This document shows positions 47,976 through 59,189 of a stretch of 64,000 nucleotides of DNA, one piece after another. This stretch comes from Latrodectus hesperus. Taxonomy: Eukaryota; Arthropoda; Arachnida; Araneae; Theridiidae. The notes under the pieces are model-generated. The model was given only the letters and a program-made list of their open reading frames with translations. It was not told where the DNA came from and searched no databases. Position numbers and translations under genes: made by a program. The stretch is taken from assembly GCA_037975125.1 (NCBI GenBank), contig CM075853.1, positions 28,820,295-28,884,294 on the forward strand, written 5' to 3'. How positions within the stretch are numbered: the first letter of the stretch is position 1; the number at the start of each line of letters is the position of its first letter.

Positions 47976-50210
47976 CATGCACTTTGGAGAGTCCCTCTCA
48001 AACACACTTCATACTTTGGAAAAAGACCCAGTAGGTATCATCAGCTTAATATTTTTTGAGGAAAAGGTAAACAGAATTCTCATGCTTTTCAAGTGGCTAC
48101 ATCAATTCCCATACATATTTACAGGGAAAGAGGAACTTCCCAGAATGTTTTTCGCTGCAGAGCTGTAAAGACCTCCCCTGACAATACTCTCAGATGTTAG
48201 AGTTTTAAAGTTTTCAAAATTTTAAAAGACCTATACCTGTTTTTAGATTTATTAGAAATTTTTGGTTTTATGGAGCTTTTGGTTTTATGCAGCAACACTA
48301 CACCACTGGGATTAGAAAAAACACAATTTTTATATGTGCATAGGATATTTAGTACATTATATCATACTATTTGATTTAGAATAGTGAACTTCTACATCAT
48401 TGATCATTAGATTAATTTATGAACGAAGCAAATAATTTTTATAATATATGTGCAGTAAATTTCAAAGCATTGCATTTTCATGTATCAATTCAATAGTAAA
48501 ATATTAATAATTGTAAAACATGAAGAAATTTTGTTAGAAAAAATATTTTTACAAATGAATGCAACTTTTATTAAACTTTAAAAAATACTTTAAGATCCAA
48601 AATGATACCTAATATAACAAGTAATTTTTCAATGAGAAGTATTGTGCTCTTCCCTGTAATTGTAAATTCATACTATACAAAGGAAACAACAAAGCTTTTT
48701 GTAATAGTCTATGTTCTTAAGAAAGAACTTAAGGCAATGATGTATAATCTTAATCAACCAATAAGATCTGGCCTTGAACTGACAAATTAATCTTACAGTT
48801 CTATCCAACATCAGCAAAGCGAACATTAAATACCAAACATACCTTCCAAGAGTAGATTAAGAATTGGATGGATATTCTTACCTAAAAACAAATATATTTT
48901 TGAGTATATTTTAAGAATTTTAGACTAATAAGTAAATAAAATTGACTCAAAAATATATGCACAACATCTTTAATGGCTGTGACATATTTTCATTGATTGT
49001 GGGCTGTATATTCATATGTTGCAAGGAAGAAAACTCAAGAAATTCTAAACATCCATTCTGACAGATATATGAACAGAAAAGAAAAACATAATGCTTATTT
49101 CCTGAAATAAAACAGCAACAAGGAATAAACAGAGAACCACAGTCACTCCTGTAATTGAAGTTCTTCTGTTTTTAAACCAAGAGTATTTAACAAAGCTTGG
49201 TAAAACAATTAATATTAGTAAAAATATCTGTTACGATATATTTTTTAAAATAGAGTTTACAGGAATAGACTTCAATGTCAAACAGATGAAACGTGAATGA
49301 ATTCTTATTACTATTAAACAAATAGACCAGGAAAAGTATCACTTTGAACAGTTTGTGCTGATCTAATATAGCTAGAAGATTTATAATTAATATTTTTAAA
49401 TAATAAGCAAGAATTTAATCAAGGTAGAATTTATACCCTATTTCAAATACTTTAAATCCCTAATGACAAAGAATATTATACACTGTTGCATGTTCTACAT
49501 GTTAAACTTTAAAATACATAATTTAATATTTATAGACATTAAATGTAATTAATGTAAAGGCTCTTAACCTTCAATGTGTGGCCCAAATTTTTATATTTTC
49601 CGGTCCAGAAATCAGGGGTAATTGTTTATACATTTTATTTATCTACATATATGTTGCAATTCACATCTTTATTAGTTGCTTTAAAATAATACAAGAATTT
49701 TAATAGTTTTTATGTTTTAAAAAAATACATAATATGACATCCGCTATTTCAGTGGGCAGGGTTTATTGGTTAAAAAAATTCATACAATATTTTTATTTTC
49801 CCATGAATGCAATTGCCAAACATTTTGTCTTGAAAAATGTTATAGAAATTCTCACATATAAAGCTGCTGTCAATCAACAAATCCATTTACTTCATTAATG
49901 ATTATTGTGTAAGAGACAAAAAAAAAATAAAAAGTATGTAAACTCACAAATACACAGGAAAAAATAGCAAACAAGAGAAAAATTTCTGAATACTCTAGTG
50001 CCATCTAGTAACAAATATAACCATCAAATGTTTTTTTTAAACCTACATATACATATAACAGGATCATTATTAAAATAAGAGGAAAAACTCTATCCATGTG
50101 ACCCATAGTCTTGGATGAAACTAAAAGCCTGCTCAAATTGCTCAAAAGCTGTACAAAAGCCATACAAAGATGAGTAAAGGAAGACAGTTCAAAGGCGCTA
50201 TTAAGCGGGA
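47976..50210. other. no gene seen apart from the micro-exon at 48843
   Basis: Open frames at 47977-48168 and 48602-48790 (plus) have no recognisable motifs. 47977-48168 may belong to the decayed retroelement next to it. Confidence 0.35.
48843..48881 (-). CDS. unidentified gene, micro-exon
   Basis: 39 bases or fewer, between TTTGTTTTTAG and the donor GTATGT. The frame that fits downstream reads KNIHPILNLLLE and leaves one base. Two acceptors are possible. The AG six bases further in (GTAAG) gives phase 0, which fits the exon at 52431. The first AG would need a phase-1 donor exon or would switch frame. The intron to 37359 is about 11.5 kb. Confidence 0.45.
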
Positions 50211-50212
50211 TT

Positions 50213-50384
50213 TGGTTTGTTGCTCAGCAGTTATTTTTTTCACAAAAGTGCTAATTAGACCAGGATTTACATTTTAAAATTGGATCTTGAACCATTACAA
50301 ACATAAGCACCTGAAGTGAGAATCAAACTGACGATTCATTAAAGGGGTTAGAGAACTAATAATTTGACTGCTAGTTAGGTGCCA
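50213..50384 (-). mobile_element. SINE family A copy
   Basis: The plus strand shows TTTGGTTTGTTGCTCAGCAG, then CTAATTAGACCAGGATTTAC, then a B-box region (TGAGAATCAAACTGACG) and an A-box region ending GCTAGTTAGGTGCC. Same order and orientation as the copies at 2044, 11025 and 31301. Both boxes are decayed. Confidence 0.55.
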
Positions 50385-50389
50385 TAAAG

Positions 50390-52078
50390 TTTGGAAATTC
50401 AACACGAAACTTTATACAGTATATTATTTTTATAGATTACTCATTTGGCAAAACATGTATCTCCGTAAAAGACTCGTAAAACTTGGGCTGAATAAATTAT
50501 TAAATATGTTTTATATTAAACTTACTCAGACAAATAACTAAAAGTTGAGTTTAAAAATAATTTCATGCTTGATATTTTTGACTGTACAAATTACCTTAAT
50601 AAGAATGTACCAAAAAATAGAATATTTTAAAAAGCAAATGAATTAGAATAACTGTCTTTATGGAAATTCTCAAATGTATGTTAACCTGGACAGTAAAACT
50701 CAAATGAAAAATGAGTAGATAAATGGATAATTAATAGTAACTTTAAGAATAGATTATACTTTAAAAGTAGTGCAAACATCAAAATTTTCATATAAAATGC
50801 ATGAAAGTTGTACTAAAAATACATTAATTCCAGTATACTATCAGTAAAACTAATACTTTTGGTTACAATAAAATCCTTGCCAACTGAAGATAAAAATGTG
50901 TATTTATGAAAAAGGTTGATAGCAACAAGGGCACATCATAAAAGCAGATAAGGTATAGTGCAACAGATTACTTGTGCATTTAATACTGGTGACAGCAACT
51001 TGCAAGTTACAACATAAAACTGTCTCCACTTAAAAGAGAATTGAAGTCATTGTTCAACAAAAGTTTTTTTTTCTGTTGATCGCATAGAGCAGGATATCCC
51101 AAGATGTGAAAAAATGTTTCCTAAACAAGTGATGAGCTGAGCTTCAACTAGATACAAGCCAACAAAAGAATACATATATGGCATTTTAGCCAGATGAACC
51201 AATAATCCTCCTTTATTTGTATATTCAGAAGGATTTTCATACTTTTGTAGTCCATTGGCTGAATAGAAGTTATATATAATATAGCAACTAATAAATTATT
51301 GTGTGCCAACATTAAACCAACACATGATCTATTGCACCATCGCCTATCTGGGCCACATTACAAAAATATCATGTGTTGCATTGTTACAATCCAGGCCCAT
51401 AAACGCCACAAATGCAATGTTGCTGCTTGTTACAATGCAAGCTAGCTACTAATAATCTCAATCATCCACACACTCTTGTCTGCTAGCTGATTCTGATTAG
51501 AATAATTATACTAGAGTTAATGTACAAACAGAACATCTCTTGGCTTTCACTATAGTGGATAATAATTCAAGTTTCAGCACCACTTCTAAAATGAAGTAAT
51601 CACATTGGGATCTACCGTCAAATGCATTTACATCTGCACTCTTACTCTTCACTTTTGATTATTACTGTTATTGTAAACAGCATTCATCATCTTGTCAAAT
51701 TGCTGATTATGTCATTTGAAGCATTTCCAGGTTTGCCACGGTTTAAAATTGGCTCTAATACCTAAATCAATTCTCTTTAGTATTGATTTCAAAAAATGAA
51801 TTGCTCTCTTAAAAAGTTTTAAATGTGTAAATATTAAATGGAAAAGAAATATTTTGGATATTTCTTTCAATTTTTAAAGTAGATTTACGTTAAGAATTTA
51901 AATTGGGTAAGCTCTTGTAAAAAAATTGGAAATGTTTGCTTAATAATATTTCTTTATATTACTGTCAAAAAATAAAATAACTTCCTAAGAAATGTCTTAT
52001 TCCATAGAAATCTGCTCTAATTAAAAGGTTATAAAAATAAGCTGCTTTGAACATGCTATCAAGCACATTCGGGTGTGG
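50390..52078. other. no gene recognised
   Basis: 51300-51760 is less AT-rich (for example CACCATCGCCTATCTGGGCC) but shows no frame with motifs and no repeat boundary. Possibly an old repeat or conserved non-coding DNA. Confidence 0.35.
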
Positions 52079-52093
52079 TAATTAGTCTATAGA

Positions 52094-52376
52094 AGCCCGG
52101 TGGCTTAGTGGCAGCGTTTCATGCTCCCATGACACAGGTCCGAGGTTCGATCCTCGGGCTGGGCAAAGTTGACTTAGCCTTTCATCCCTTCAGTGGGTCG
52201 ATTAACTGAGTACCAAGTATGCTTGGGAACTAAACGCTGGGGGTCTTACGTTAGGCTGACCACCTAACTGGGACATATGCTTCGCACCCCAGGGCCCTCG
52301 GTCATGAAAACAGTAATGGGCACTGTAGGTTTTAGCCCACATGGGTTGTCGTGCCATGGAGTTTAGTTTTAGTTTT
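52094..52376 (+). mobile_element. tRNA-derived SINE with 15-bp target duplication (family B)
   Basis: A 283-base unit flanked by identical 15-mers TAATTAGTCTATAGA at 52079-52093 and 52377-52391. The first 72 bases fold like a tRNA, with acceptor stem GCCCGG / CTGGGC, A box TGGCTTAGTGGCAGCG and B box GGTTCGATCC. The anticodon arm is unclear. The tail is AGTTTAGTTTTAGTTTTT. The perfect duplication marks a fairly recent insertion. It ends about 40 bases from the donor of the exon at 52431. Confidence 0.9.
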
Positions 52377-52430
52377 TAATTAGTCTATAGACATTTTTTG
52401 GTATACAAAGCATAATTCAGAAGGACTTAC

Positions 52431-52485
52431 TTTTTCAAGTAAAATCTGAACAACTGCAAAACTTTCAGCAATGTACTCACAAATT
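52431..52485 (-). CDS. unidentified gene, exon next to two insertions (5' border unclear)
   Basis: The donor GTAAGT lies at 52425-52430. Upstream, the frame reads CEYIAESFAVVQILLEK in phase 0, which fits the inner acceptor of the micro-exon at 48843. At about 52486 a retrotransposon 3' end begins, and beyond it the same frame continues (ALILCLII at about 52877-52898), as if the element had landed within or right beside the exon. An alternative acceptor inside the exon (TTTTGCAG) would shorten it to 23 bases. Product unknown. Confidence 0.4.
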
Positions 52486-52866
52486 CGTACTCGGGGTGTC
52501 AGTCGCCTTCACGTGGTGCCCTCTGTTTTCACTAAACGACTGACTCCTGTCGCTTCGTGTTAACAAAGCCTATTCCATGTAACCTCCACAGAGCTGTGGG
52601 AGAGGCAAATTTTCGCCTTAAAACTGGGCATGATTATCTGCAAAAACACCTTCACCTTTTGGTTTGGAAGGATTCTCCAATCTGCCCTTTTTGTGGACTA
52701 GAGGAGATGACTGGTGACCACCTTTACACTTGCCCTGGACTTTCAGACGTCGCAGTTAGAAATTCTATGGAAGATGACTTTTCATTCACCTCAAGATTGT
52801 ATTGGGCTGCCTGACAGAGACTGATGGTTGAAAAACCAAGGTCGGGCGTAGGATAAAAAAATTGTT
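52486..52866 (+). mobile_element. 5'-truncated non-LTR retrotransposon 3' end
   Basis: A 381-base fragment between near-identical 10-mers CTCACAAATT (52476-52485) and CTCGCAAATT (52867-52876), consistent with a target duplication. It encodes only the C-terminal end of a reverse transcriptase polyprotein and ends with an A-rich tail (GGATAAAAAAATTG). Confidence 0.65.
52557..52851 (+). pseudogene. C-terminal zinc-knuckle end of a retrotransposon polyprotein
   Basis: The frame reads NLHRAVGEANFRLKTGHDYL, then HLHLL, then CPFCGLEEMTGDHLYTCPGL. That is a Cys-x2-Cys...His-x4-Cys knuckle of the kind that follows RNase H in arthropod LINEs. A stop interrupts it after SRLYWAA (52812-52814), and the same frame continues with MVEKPRSGVG and the natural stop. 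5' truncated, non-functional. Confidence 0.7.
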
Positions 52867-52876
52867 CTCGCAAATT

Positions 52877-55433
52877 ATTAAACATAAGATCAATGCATTA
52901 GCTATTCAGTTACTGTTATATGATCTCAAATTAAAAAATTTAGACAAAAAATTTAGACAATAATTATTAAGTTCTTTGTGCCTGTTAATAAAAGAAAACA
53001 ACACTATTAGTAGACTTATTTTCACTTATTCATATGATTTAGACTGTGCTGATTGATAAATCAAAAAAAGTAGGGCGTCCCTTATTTGAGCAAAAAATCA
53101 GTAGTATTCACACCAATTCAACCAAGAATTGAAATTTTATATATAAAGAAATGCCAAGTTCCATTTTTTTATTAATATCAGTGAATAATTTTTGTAACAA
53201 AATAAATACACTGAATATTTACAAATTTTCCATGTTTTTAAAAATTTATACTGAATTAAATTATTTTTAGTATCATTATGACAAGTCCATGGCATACTCA
53301 TTTATGAAATTGAGAATGGAAATAGAAATGCTTTTAACATGAAAAGAATCCTTTACGAATTAATTTGTTTGAAATAAAATGGATTGGAAAATTAGTATTA
53401 TTGATAGTTTTTTTCATATATATGTTTTAACTAGTTTCAAATGAATTGCTATAAATGTTACAGGTATAAGAAAAAAATAAAGTTATGACTCCATAAAATA
53501 ATTAATAATAACAATATGTACATCCTAAGTTTTTCAAAATGAATGCATTTTTTACAAACGAGGCTTATAGCTACACAAGTTATTGAAACATTACTTAAAA
53601 AGAGCTTAAAATATAGATAATGGAGTATTTTTTTAAACATTTTGAAATTATGGTAAGGAAGCATTATTTTTCAGAAGATGTATATTTGCATAATAAATGA
53701 ATGTGACCATTTCCTTTCGGTATTTTTCCATTTTGCTGATACAGGTTATGTCACCAAATGATATTATCAAGAGAGAAATAAAAAGTCATAAATTACTGTT
53801 TTAACTGCTGTTATTTTTAGATTTTTGCACTTACAAGCATTTTATTTGATGAAAAAACATTTGTCAATTTTATGTCAAATTCAAAATAATTTTTTTCGAC
53901 AAACAGTTACTATTCCTTTATTTGTTTTTCATGGATTATTATAAAAAATGTCAACATGGTGCGAGATTTGTGTACTACTGAAATGGAATAGAACCTCTAT
54001 TTTTTATGAGCTCAATATGTTTAACAATTTGCTGCACAAAATAATGCATTTTGCAAATTATGTAATACAGAACTTAATATTTCCACAAGTTTTGAGATTT
54101 TTCATATTCATATTTTCTACTTAAAATTATATTACTTCTTATATATTGTATAAATTAGTAAATTAATAATTTAGAGTAATTTGAAATACACTTTCAAATA
54201 TTATTTCTTTCAGTAATTATTTTTTTATTTTCATGTGAATGCAAAGCAAAACATATAAATAATACTGCTAGTTTTAATGTAAATGACAGCACATATAATC
54301 ATTTAAATAACCAAAATACATAATAAACACAAAACCCCTATTTTATATCACTATTTTTGATACAAAACAATATCAAAAATAATGATGACATCGGAGTCAT
54401 CCTATTTCTTCTGCTTGCTCTTTGCTTTTAGGGCAGTTTTAAACTTCTAGAAAAAATATATAATCACTGAGAAATTCTTTTTTTAGACATAGTTTCAAAA
54501 GTACTTTTAATCTGAATCTCAGTATTCCAATCCACCCATGAAAGAAAGTCATTGTCAACAAACCCTTTAAAAAAACATAAAAATGTTTAAGATCTTTGTT
54601 ATAATGTAGTTGCACTTGTATATCAAGTTTATATGAGGAATAGCCTGACTAACATCTAAGTCCTTAAACAGCTCAAGAATGGTTTAAAACTGATTTTCTT
54701 CTACAAATTATAGCAAACGTGTCTCAGCTACATAAGTAAACATGTCCAGCCAAAGCAGTCTGTTTCTTAAACGTGTGTCCTTGTTTCTGAACTTTCAATA
54801 CCATGATACATCAATAGTACTTAAAACTGTACATATGATATAGTGACATTCTATAACTGATTTTTTGCAAAAGAACAGGAAGAAAATGATGATTCTAATC
54901 TGGTAACATGATAATTCCATTTTAAACATCCTGTACTTAATGATGTTTATTACAAATCCCACATGTAATCTAAAGCAAATCTATTTATTTCAAATTACCA
55001 AAATCATCTAACAAAATATGGATGAACATACCAATATAAACTGTGCAAATATTAGCAAAGGTGAAACACCTAAGTTACATACCAATATATTGAAATGTTT
55101 CTTTGTATTACATGTTTAATGCTATCAAGTGTTAAATAACTGAATTTATTATAAAATTTTAAAATTAACATCCATGAGTGTCACGTGTATTGTAATGTAA
55201 ATTTATGATATTGTTTTGAAATTAACATTCTAGGGGAGTATGTTAAGACCTCCATTATATATTAACAAAGCTCTCACTTATCCAAGAGGGAGTTGTATGC
55301 ATAATTATGTAAGAGAGTAGTTGTAAAAGTGAAGAGTTACAGATGGAACTGACATAAAATCCTCTATTCCCTCAACATTTTTGTTTTGTTCAAATAAATA
55401 TTGTTAAGATAAAATCCACTGCAAATTTTTAAT
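52877..55433. other. AT-rich DNA with one coding-like remnant
   Basis: On the minus strand 54464-54575 is open and reads FVDNDFLSWVDWNTEIQIKS up to a stop. The style recalls the acidic tail of pogo/jerky transposases, but I cannot confirm this. The rest shows no gene. Confidence 0.3.
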
Positions 55434-55435
55434 TA

Positions 55436-56921
55436 CACTCATGTCCATAAATTAAGGATAATTCAGAATCACACAGAAATTGAACTCTAAAAATTTCTCA
55501 TGCAGAATTATCACACACATCTTGAAGAATATGCAAATTACAAAAAACAACCAGATGGCGCCGATAGTATGTCACAATAACTAGAGGGTAAGAGAGGGCT
55601 ATATAAAGATTGGTTGCAAAGTAAAATTGTTCACAAGCACTTTAAAAGCCTTTCACTGTAATAACTGCATAGTTATGGCATAAAGGAAGCATTTGGATGG
55701 TGTCTTACGTGGCTGAACAATCGGCCGTCTGGAATTTGGACGTACCCAGATGAAGGTATCTGAGTAACTTGGAATCACCCAGAGTGTCATCTCCAGGCTT
55801 TGGCAACAGTTCCAAGATGATGATAATGTGAGTAGACGTTACAGTACAGATCCCTCTCCGAGTTACAACGCCGAATGAGGACCTGTATTTGGCAGTTACT
55901 GCCAAAAGACACAGATAGAGCACGACACCAGACATATCGCATCAGCTAAAGTTACGACAGTTTCAAGACAGACCGTGTACAGACGCTTAAGGCATACTAG
56001 TCTATATGCTCGTAGTCCTATCAAATCTGTTCCACTTACCGCAACGCGCTGTCACCTACGTTGGCCTGGAGTAGAGAGTGCATTGTATACTCCATAACAG
56101 TGGTCTAGTGTGATGTTTTCCGTCGAGTCCAGGTTTAGCTTTCAATCAGATTCTCACCAAACTTTCATATGGAGAGGGCCAGGTACCTGTTACCACCAAG
56201 AGAACACTATTGAACAACACTGTTACAATGATGCAGGATTGCTCGTTTGGGAAGGAATTATTTTGGGTTCCAGAACTATCCCCCATGTTCAGAAAGTAAC
56301 CATGACAGGCTACATCTATCGGGATGTCATACTGGAACAATATGTATGTTTGTTTCAGGGCGCCATGGGTGCAGAATTTCTGTTTATGGACGACAACGCT
56401 AGTCCTCACTGTGCAAACATTGTAGACGAATGCCTTCAATTGGAGGATATCACCAGTATAGATTGGCCAGCATACTCACCAAACTTGAATCCAATAGAGC
56501 ATGTATGGGACATGCTTGGCCAACGAATTGTAGCCTGTCGAACCCCTCCCACTTGTCTACCGGAAATTTGGAGAGCATTGCTTGATGAGTGGTATAATAT
56601 TCCCCAAGATCAGATCGATAATTTGATACTCAGCATGCCTAGGCGTTGTACAGCCTGTATTGCATTGTCTGGTGGGCATACTATGTATTAACCATCATAC
56701 CAACCATGTTATTTTTATTAACCAACTTTTAGTAAATAGGTTCTTATATGAAATTTGCTTCAGGGAGTAAAAATCGCTATATGTTTGACATCATTAATAA
56801 AAATTGCATCTTTTTTGCTCTTTGCCTTTTGTTTAATAAATACTTTATAAATAAGTCACATTCATTTTGCTTCTCTTCCTTAGCCTGAACGTGCAATATC
56901 CTTAACTTATGGACACAAGTG
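55436..56921 (+). mobile_element. Tc1-like DNA transposon, both ends intact
   Basis: 1486 bases. The terminal repeats are CACTCATGTCCATAAATTAA... at 55436-55460 and its complement at 56897-56921, matching at 22 of 25 positions. TA target duplications lie at 55434-55435 and 56922-56923. A CACT start with TA target is typical of Tc1. Good ends with a broken gene suggest a copy that could only have moved with help in trans. Confidence 0.92.
55697..56691 (+). pseudogene. Tc1-like transposase pseudogene
   Basis: The N-terminal helix-turn-helix part is split over frames, with stops (MKVSE then LGITQSVISRLWQQF; RRYSTDPSPS against RVTTPNED; AVTAKRHR; TVSRQTVYRRL; LYARSPIKSVPLT). The catalytic part is open at 56110-56691, with MFSVESRFSF, MDDNASPHCA and YSPNLNPIEHVWD. 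The Tc1 triad is D-D-E. The second Asp and the Glu are present, but the first Asp (normally FSDESRF) is Val. Not active. Confidence 0.88.
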
Positions 56922-56923
56922 TA

Positions 56924-58780
56924 TTAGGTTGACTTTATTAAAAATAGTAAATTAAATTAAAGTAACAAAGAATGAAAGGATCTCTTAGAAGCTGATTTGT
57001 TCTTGTATCTCTTTTTAACAAGAATTTAATTTGAATATTAATTTAATAATTTAAATTGATTCTGAACCACTGAAGACCTCCCCATTAGAGATAGGAATTG
57101 AACATGTGAATTTACAATGACAGTGCTGACTATTTTTTCTAGAGATTAATTTAAATATTATGTTAAAAATTAGTTTTTCAATAATTTTATAGAAAAATTT
57201 TCTCCATCATGGTGAAAATAAATATTCATCTGAATACAAAGAAGTAATGAAAATGTTCATTCCTTTCATAATAACATATTTATATAAAGGAATTTTATCC
57301 ATTAAAATAAAAATAATAAGTTAAGAAACGAATTTCCAACCATCATTAGCTAAGAAAAGGCAAAGCATCATTGTTTAATTTAGAATCAACTAAAAAGTAT
57401 AAAAAACAGGAACATAATTAATGTTACATACACATAAACAAAAGTTATAGCTATTTAATTCTGTGAATCAAAACTGTTTTTTTATTTTATTTTATTTCCA
57501 TATAGAATAATTCTGTAATTTTTCTCACAAGTTTATATATATATAATAATAATATTAATAATAATAATTAAAATTATCATTCAACTTTCAAATACACTTT
57601 TATATGCTCTTAAAAAATGCTACAATTATGCAACCATTCCATAAGACTAGGAATAATTTGTTAAGAATTTTCACAATCAGAAAGTTTTTTCAACAAATTT
57701 AACTAGTACATGAAAAAAACAAGGTTGTGAAATGCAGCTTTTGAGTATGCTTGCACTGGATAGGCTCCTTTTTTTTAAATTTTTTATTTTGTCTTCATTA
57801 CCTATTGTGCCTCAATACCAAAAATATACATTCTGCCATAGCTTATTACCTTCTGAAGATACTAAATGAAAATTACAGCACCAGAGTAGATTCTTTAGTA
57901 TGATAAATTATGATATTAACCCTAGTTACGATTCTCCGACAAATGGTGATATAAATGTAATACTTAATTAAAGTTTTAATAATCCTTTAATCTTATAAAA
58001 TGTTTTTAAATATTGGTTTATTTTAAAGTTCTTCTTAAAAATTTAGTTTATAATCTTGTTTGAAAACTTATTTTAGAATTTTGCTTCAAAGTTTTAACTC
58101 AAAAAGACTACCAAAGAATTTTTTCAGAAATTTTAGATTTGGAATCACAATATTAAAAATATTAAACTTTTTTAAATTTCAAAAATTTATGTTTTGTATT
58201 TCGATTGGCAAGGAATATATATAGTATACTTGGTGCTTAAATTAAATATAGAGCTAAATACACACCAAATAATCTATTTAAATTTTACAAATTACTTAGT
58301 TTTTTACTCTAATATAACAATTATTTTCATACTCTAGTTACAGAAAAACTTTTCATAAATATAATTTTTTTTGTAGGGTTTTTTTTTATAAAAACTAGAA
58401 TGATGCGCAATAATATAGTGCAAAAAAAATTTTTATAAATGAGTAACATAAATAATACCTTGATCGTAATAAATAAAATGGCAATAAAATATATATGTAC
58501 ATCTAAAGATTGTCTTTTACATCTTGTATAGAAATAGCAAGATTTAAAATGAATGAACAATCAGTGACGAGAAGAGATTCTGAAGAGTAGATGTAAATTC
58601 TAATAATGTAACACTCAAAATTATTTTCATTATTTTTATGATTCTTCAGATTCATAATAAAGTGAAACCTGATCATGAGTAAGTTTTAAAAATTCATTAT
58701 AAATCGAGTAATTGCATAAGCAAATGAACTTTTTATGATTAATTTACCTTAACAGAAAATATTTTAACTATATTTATCCA
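56924..58780. other. AT-rich DNA, one possible SINE scrap
   Basis: 57055-57135 has GATTCTGAACCACTGAAGAC and a decayed B-box-like GGAATTGAACATGTG, similar to SINE family A. Nothing else recognised. Confidence 0.35.
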
Positions 58781-58786
58781 CTAATT

Positions 58787-58873
58787 TATGTCAGAAAAAT
58801 ACTAAAAATCTCTTAAAGAGAAAAATATAAAATGGCTGAGGCTAATAAGGCATTTTCTCATCTTCGTTTTTAA
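58787..58873 (+). pseudogene. rpsG: bacterial-type rpsG, 3' end only (ribosomal protein S7 relic)
   Basis: The last residues read MAEANKAFSHLRF followed by TAA at 58871-58873. That is the C-terminus of bacterial S7 (MAEANKAFAHYRW in E. coli). Upstream in the same frame is IS-stop-RE, where the family has a Lys (TAA at 58814-58816), then a shortened segment before KMAEAN. Further left the similarity fades (a possible SEK at 58793). Its position 21 bases before a fusA start is the bacterial str operon order. In bacteria S7 is a 30S subunit protein; here it is dead DNA in an animal genome context. Confidence 0.75.
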
Positions 58874-58894
58874 TGTTAGCTAATTAATTGTGAT

Positions 58895-59186
58895 ATGGAA
58901 ATTGTGGGATATCTAAATACAGAAATATAGGAATAATGGCTCACATAGATGCTGATAAGACTACCACAACAGAGCGTATTTTATTTTATACTGGTAAGCA
59001 AAATAGAATTGGTGAAGTGCACGATGGGACAGCTTCTATAGATTGAATAGAGCAGGAAAAAGAGCGTGGTATTACAATCACATCTGTTGCAACAACATGT
59101 TTTTGGAATGATCACAGGATCAATATAAAAGACACTCCAGACCACGTTATTTCACTATTGAAGTTGAGAGATCTTTAAGGGTTTTG
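58895..59186 (+). pseudogene. fusA: bacterial-type fusA, 5' end (elongation factor G relic), lateral transfer
   Basis: ATG at 58895 (MEI), a short frame disruption, then from 58909 the EF-G N-terminus: [62 protein letters not shown] and DTPDHV. A one-base deletion follows, then [12 protein letters not shown] to 59186, where the match ends abruptly. Decay is visible: the P-loop AGKT reads ADKT, a Trp codon is TGA at 59044-59046, and DTPGH reads [18 protein letters not shown] and CFWNDHRIN are, from memory, like Wolbachia/Anaplasmataceae rather than animal mitochondrial EF-G. EF-G is the ribosomal translocation GTPase. No function expected here. Confidence 0.88.
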
Positions 59187-59189
59187 TCA

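Noticed and set aside
52094..52165. A functional tRNA gene
   Set aside because: The tRNA-like fold is the head of a SINE with a target duplication. The anticodon loop is poor and a long non-tRNA body follows.
56146..56439. Minus-strand open frame of 97 codons
   Set aside because: Antisense shadow of the Tc1 transposase catalytic domain.
58895..59186. Host mitochondrial EF-G gene or a functional gene
   Set aside because: The bacterial rpsG end directly upstream, the bacterial-type residues and the stops and frameshift argue against both.
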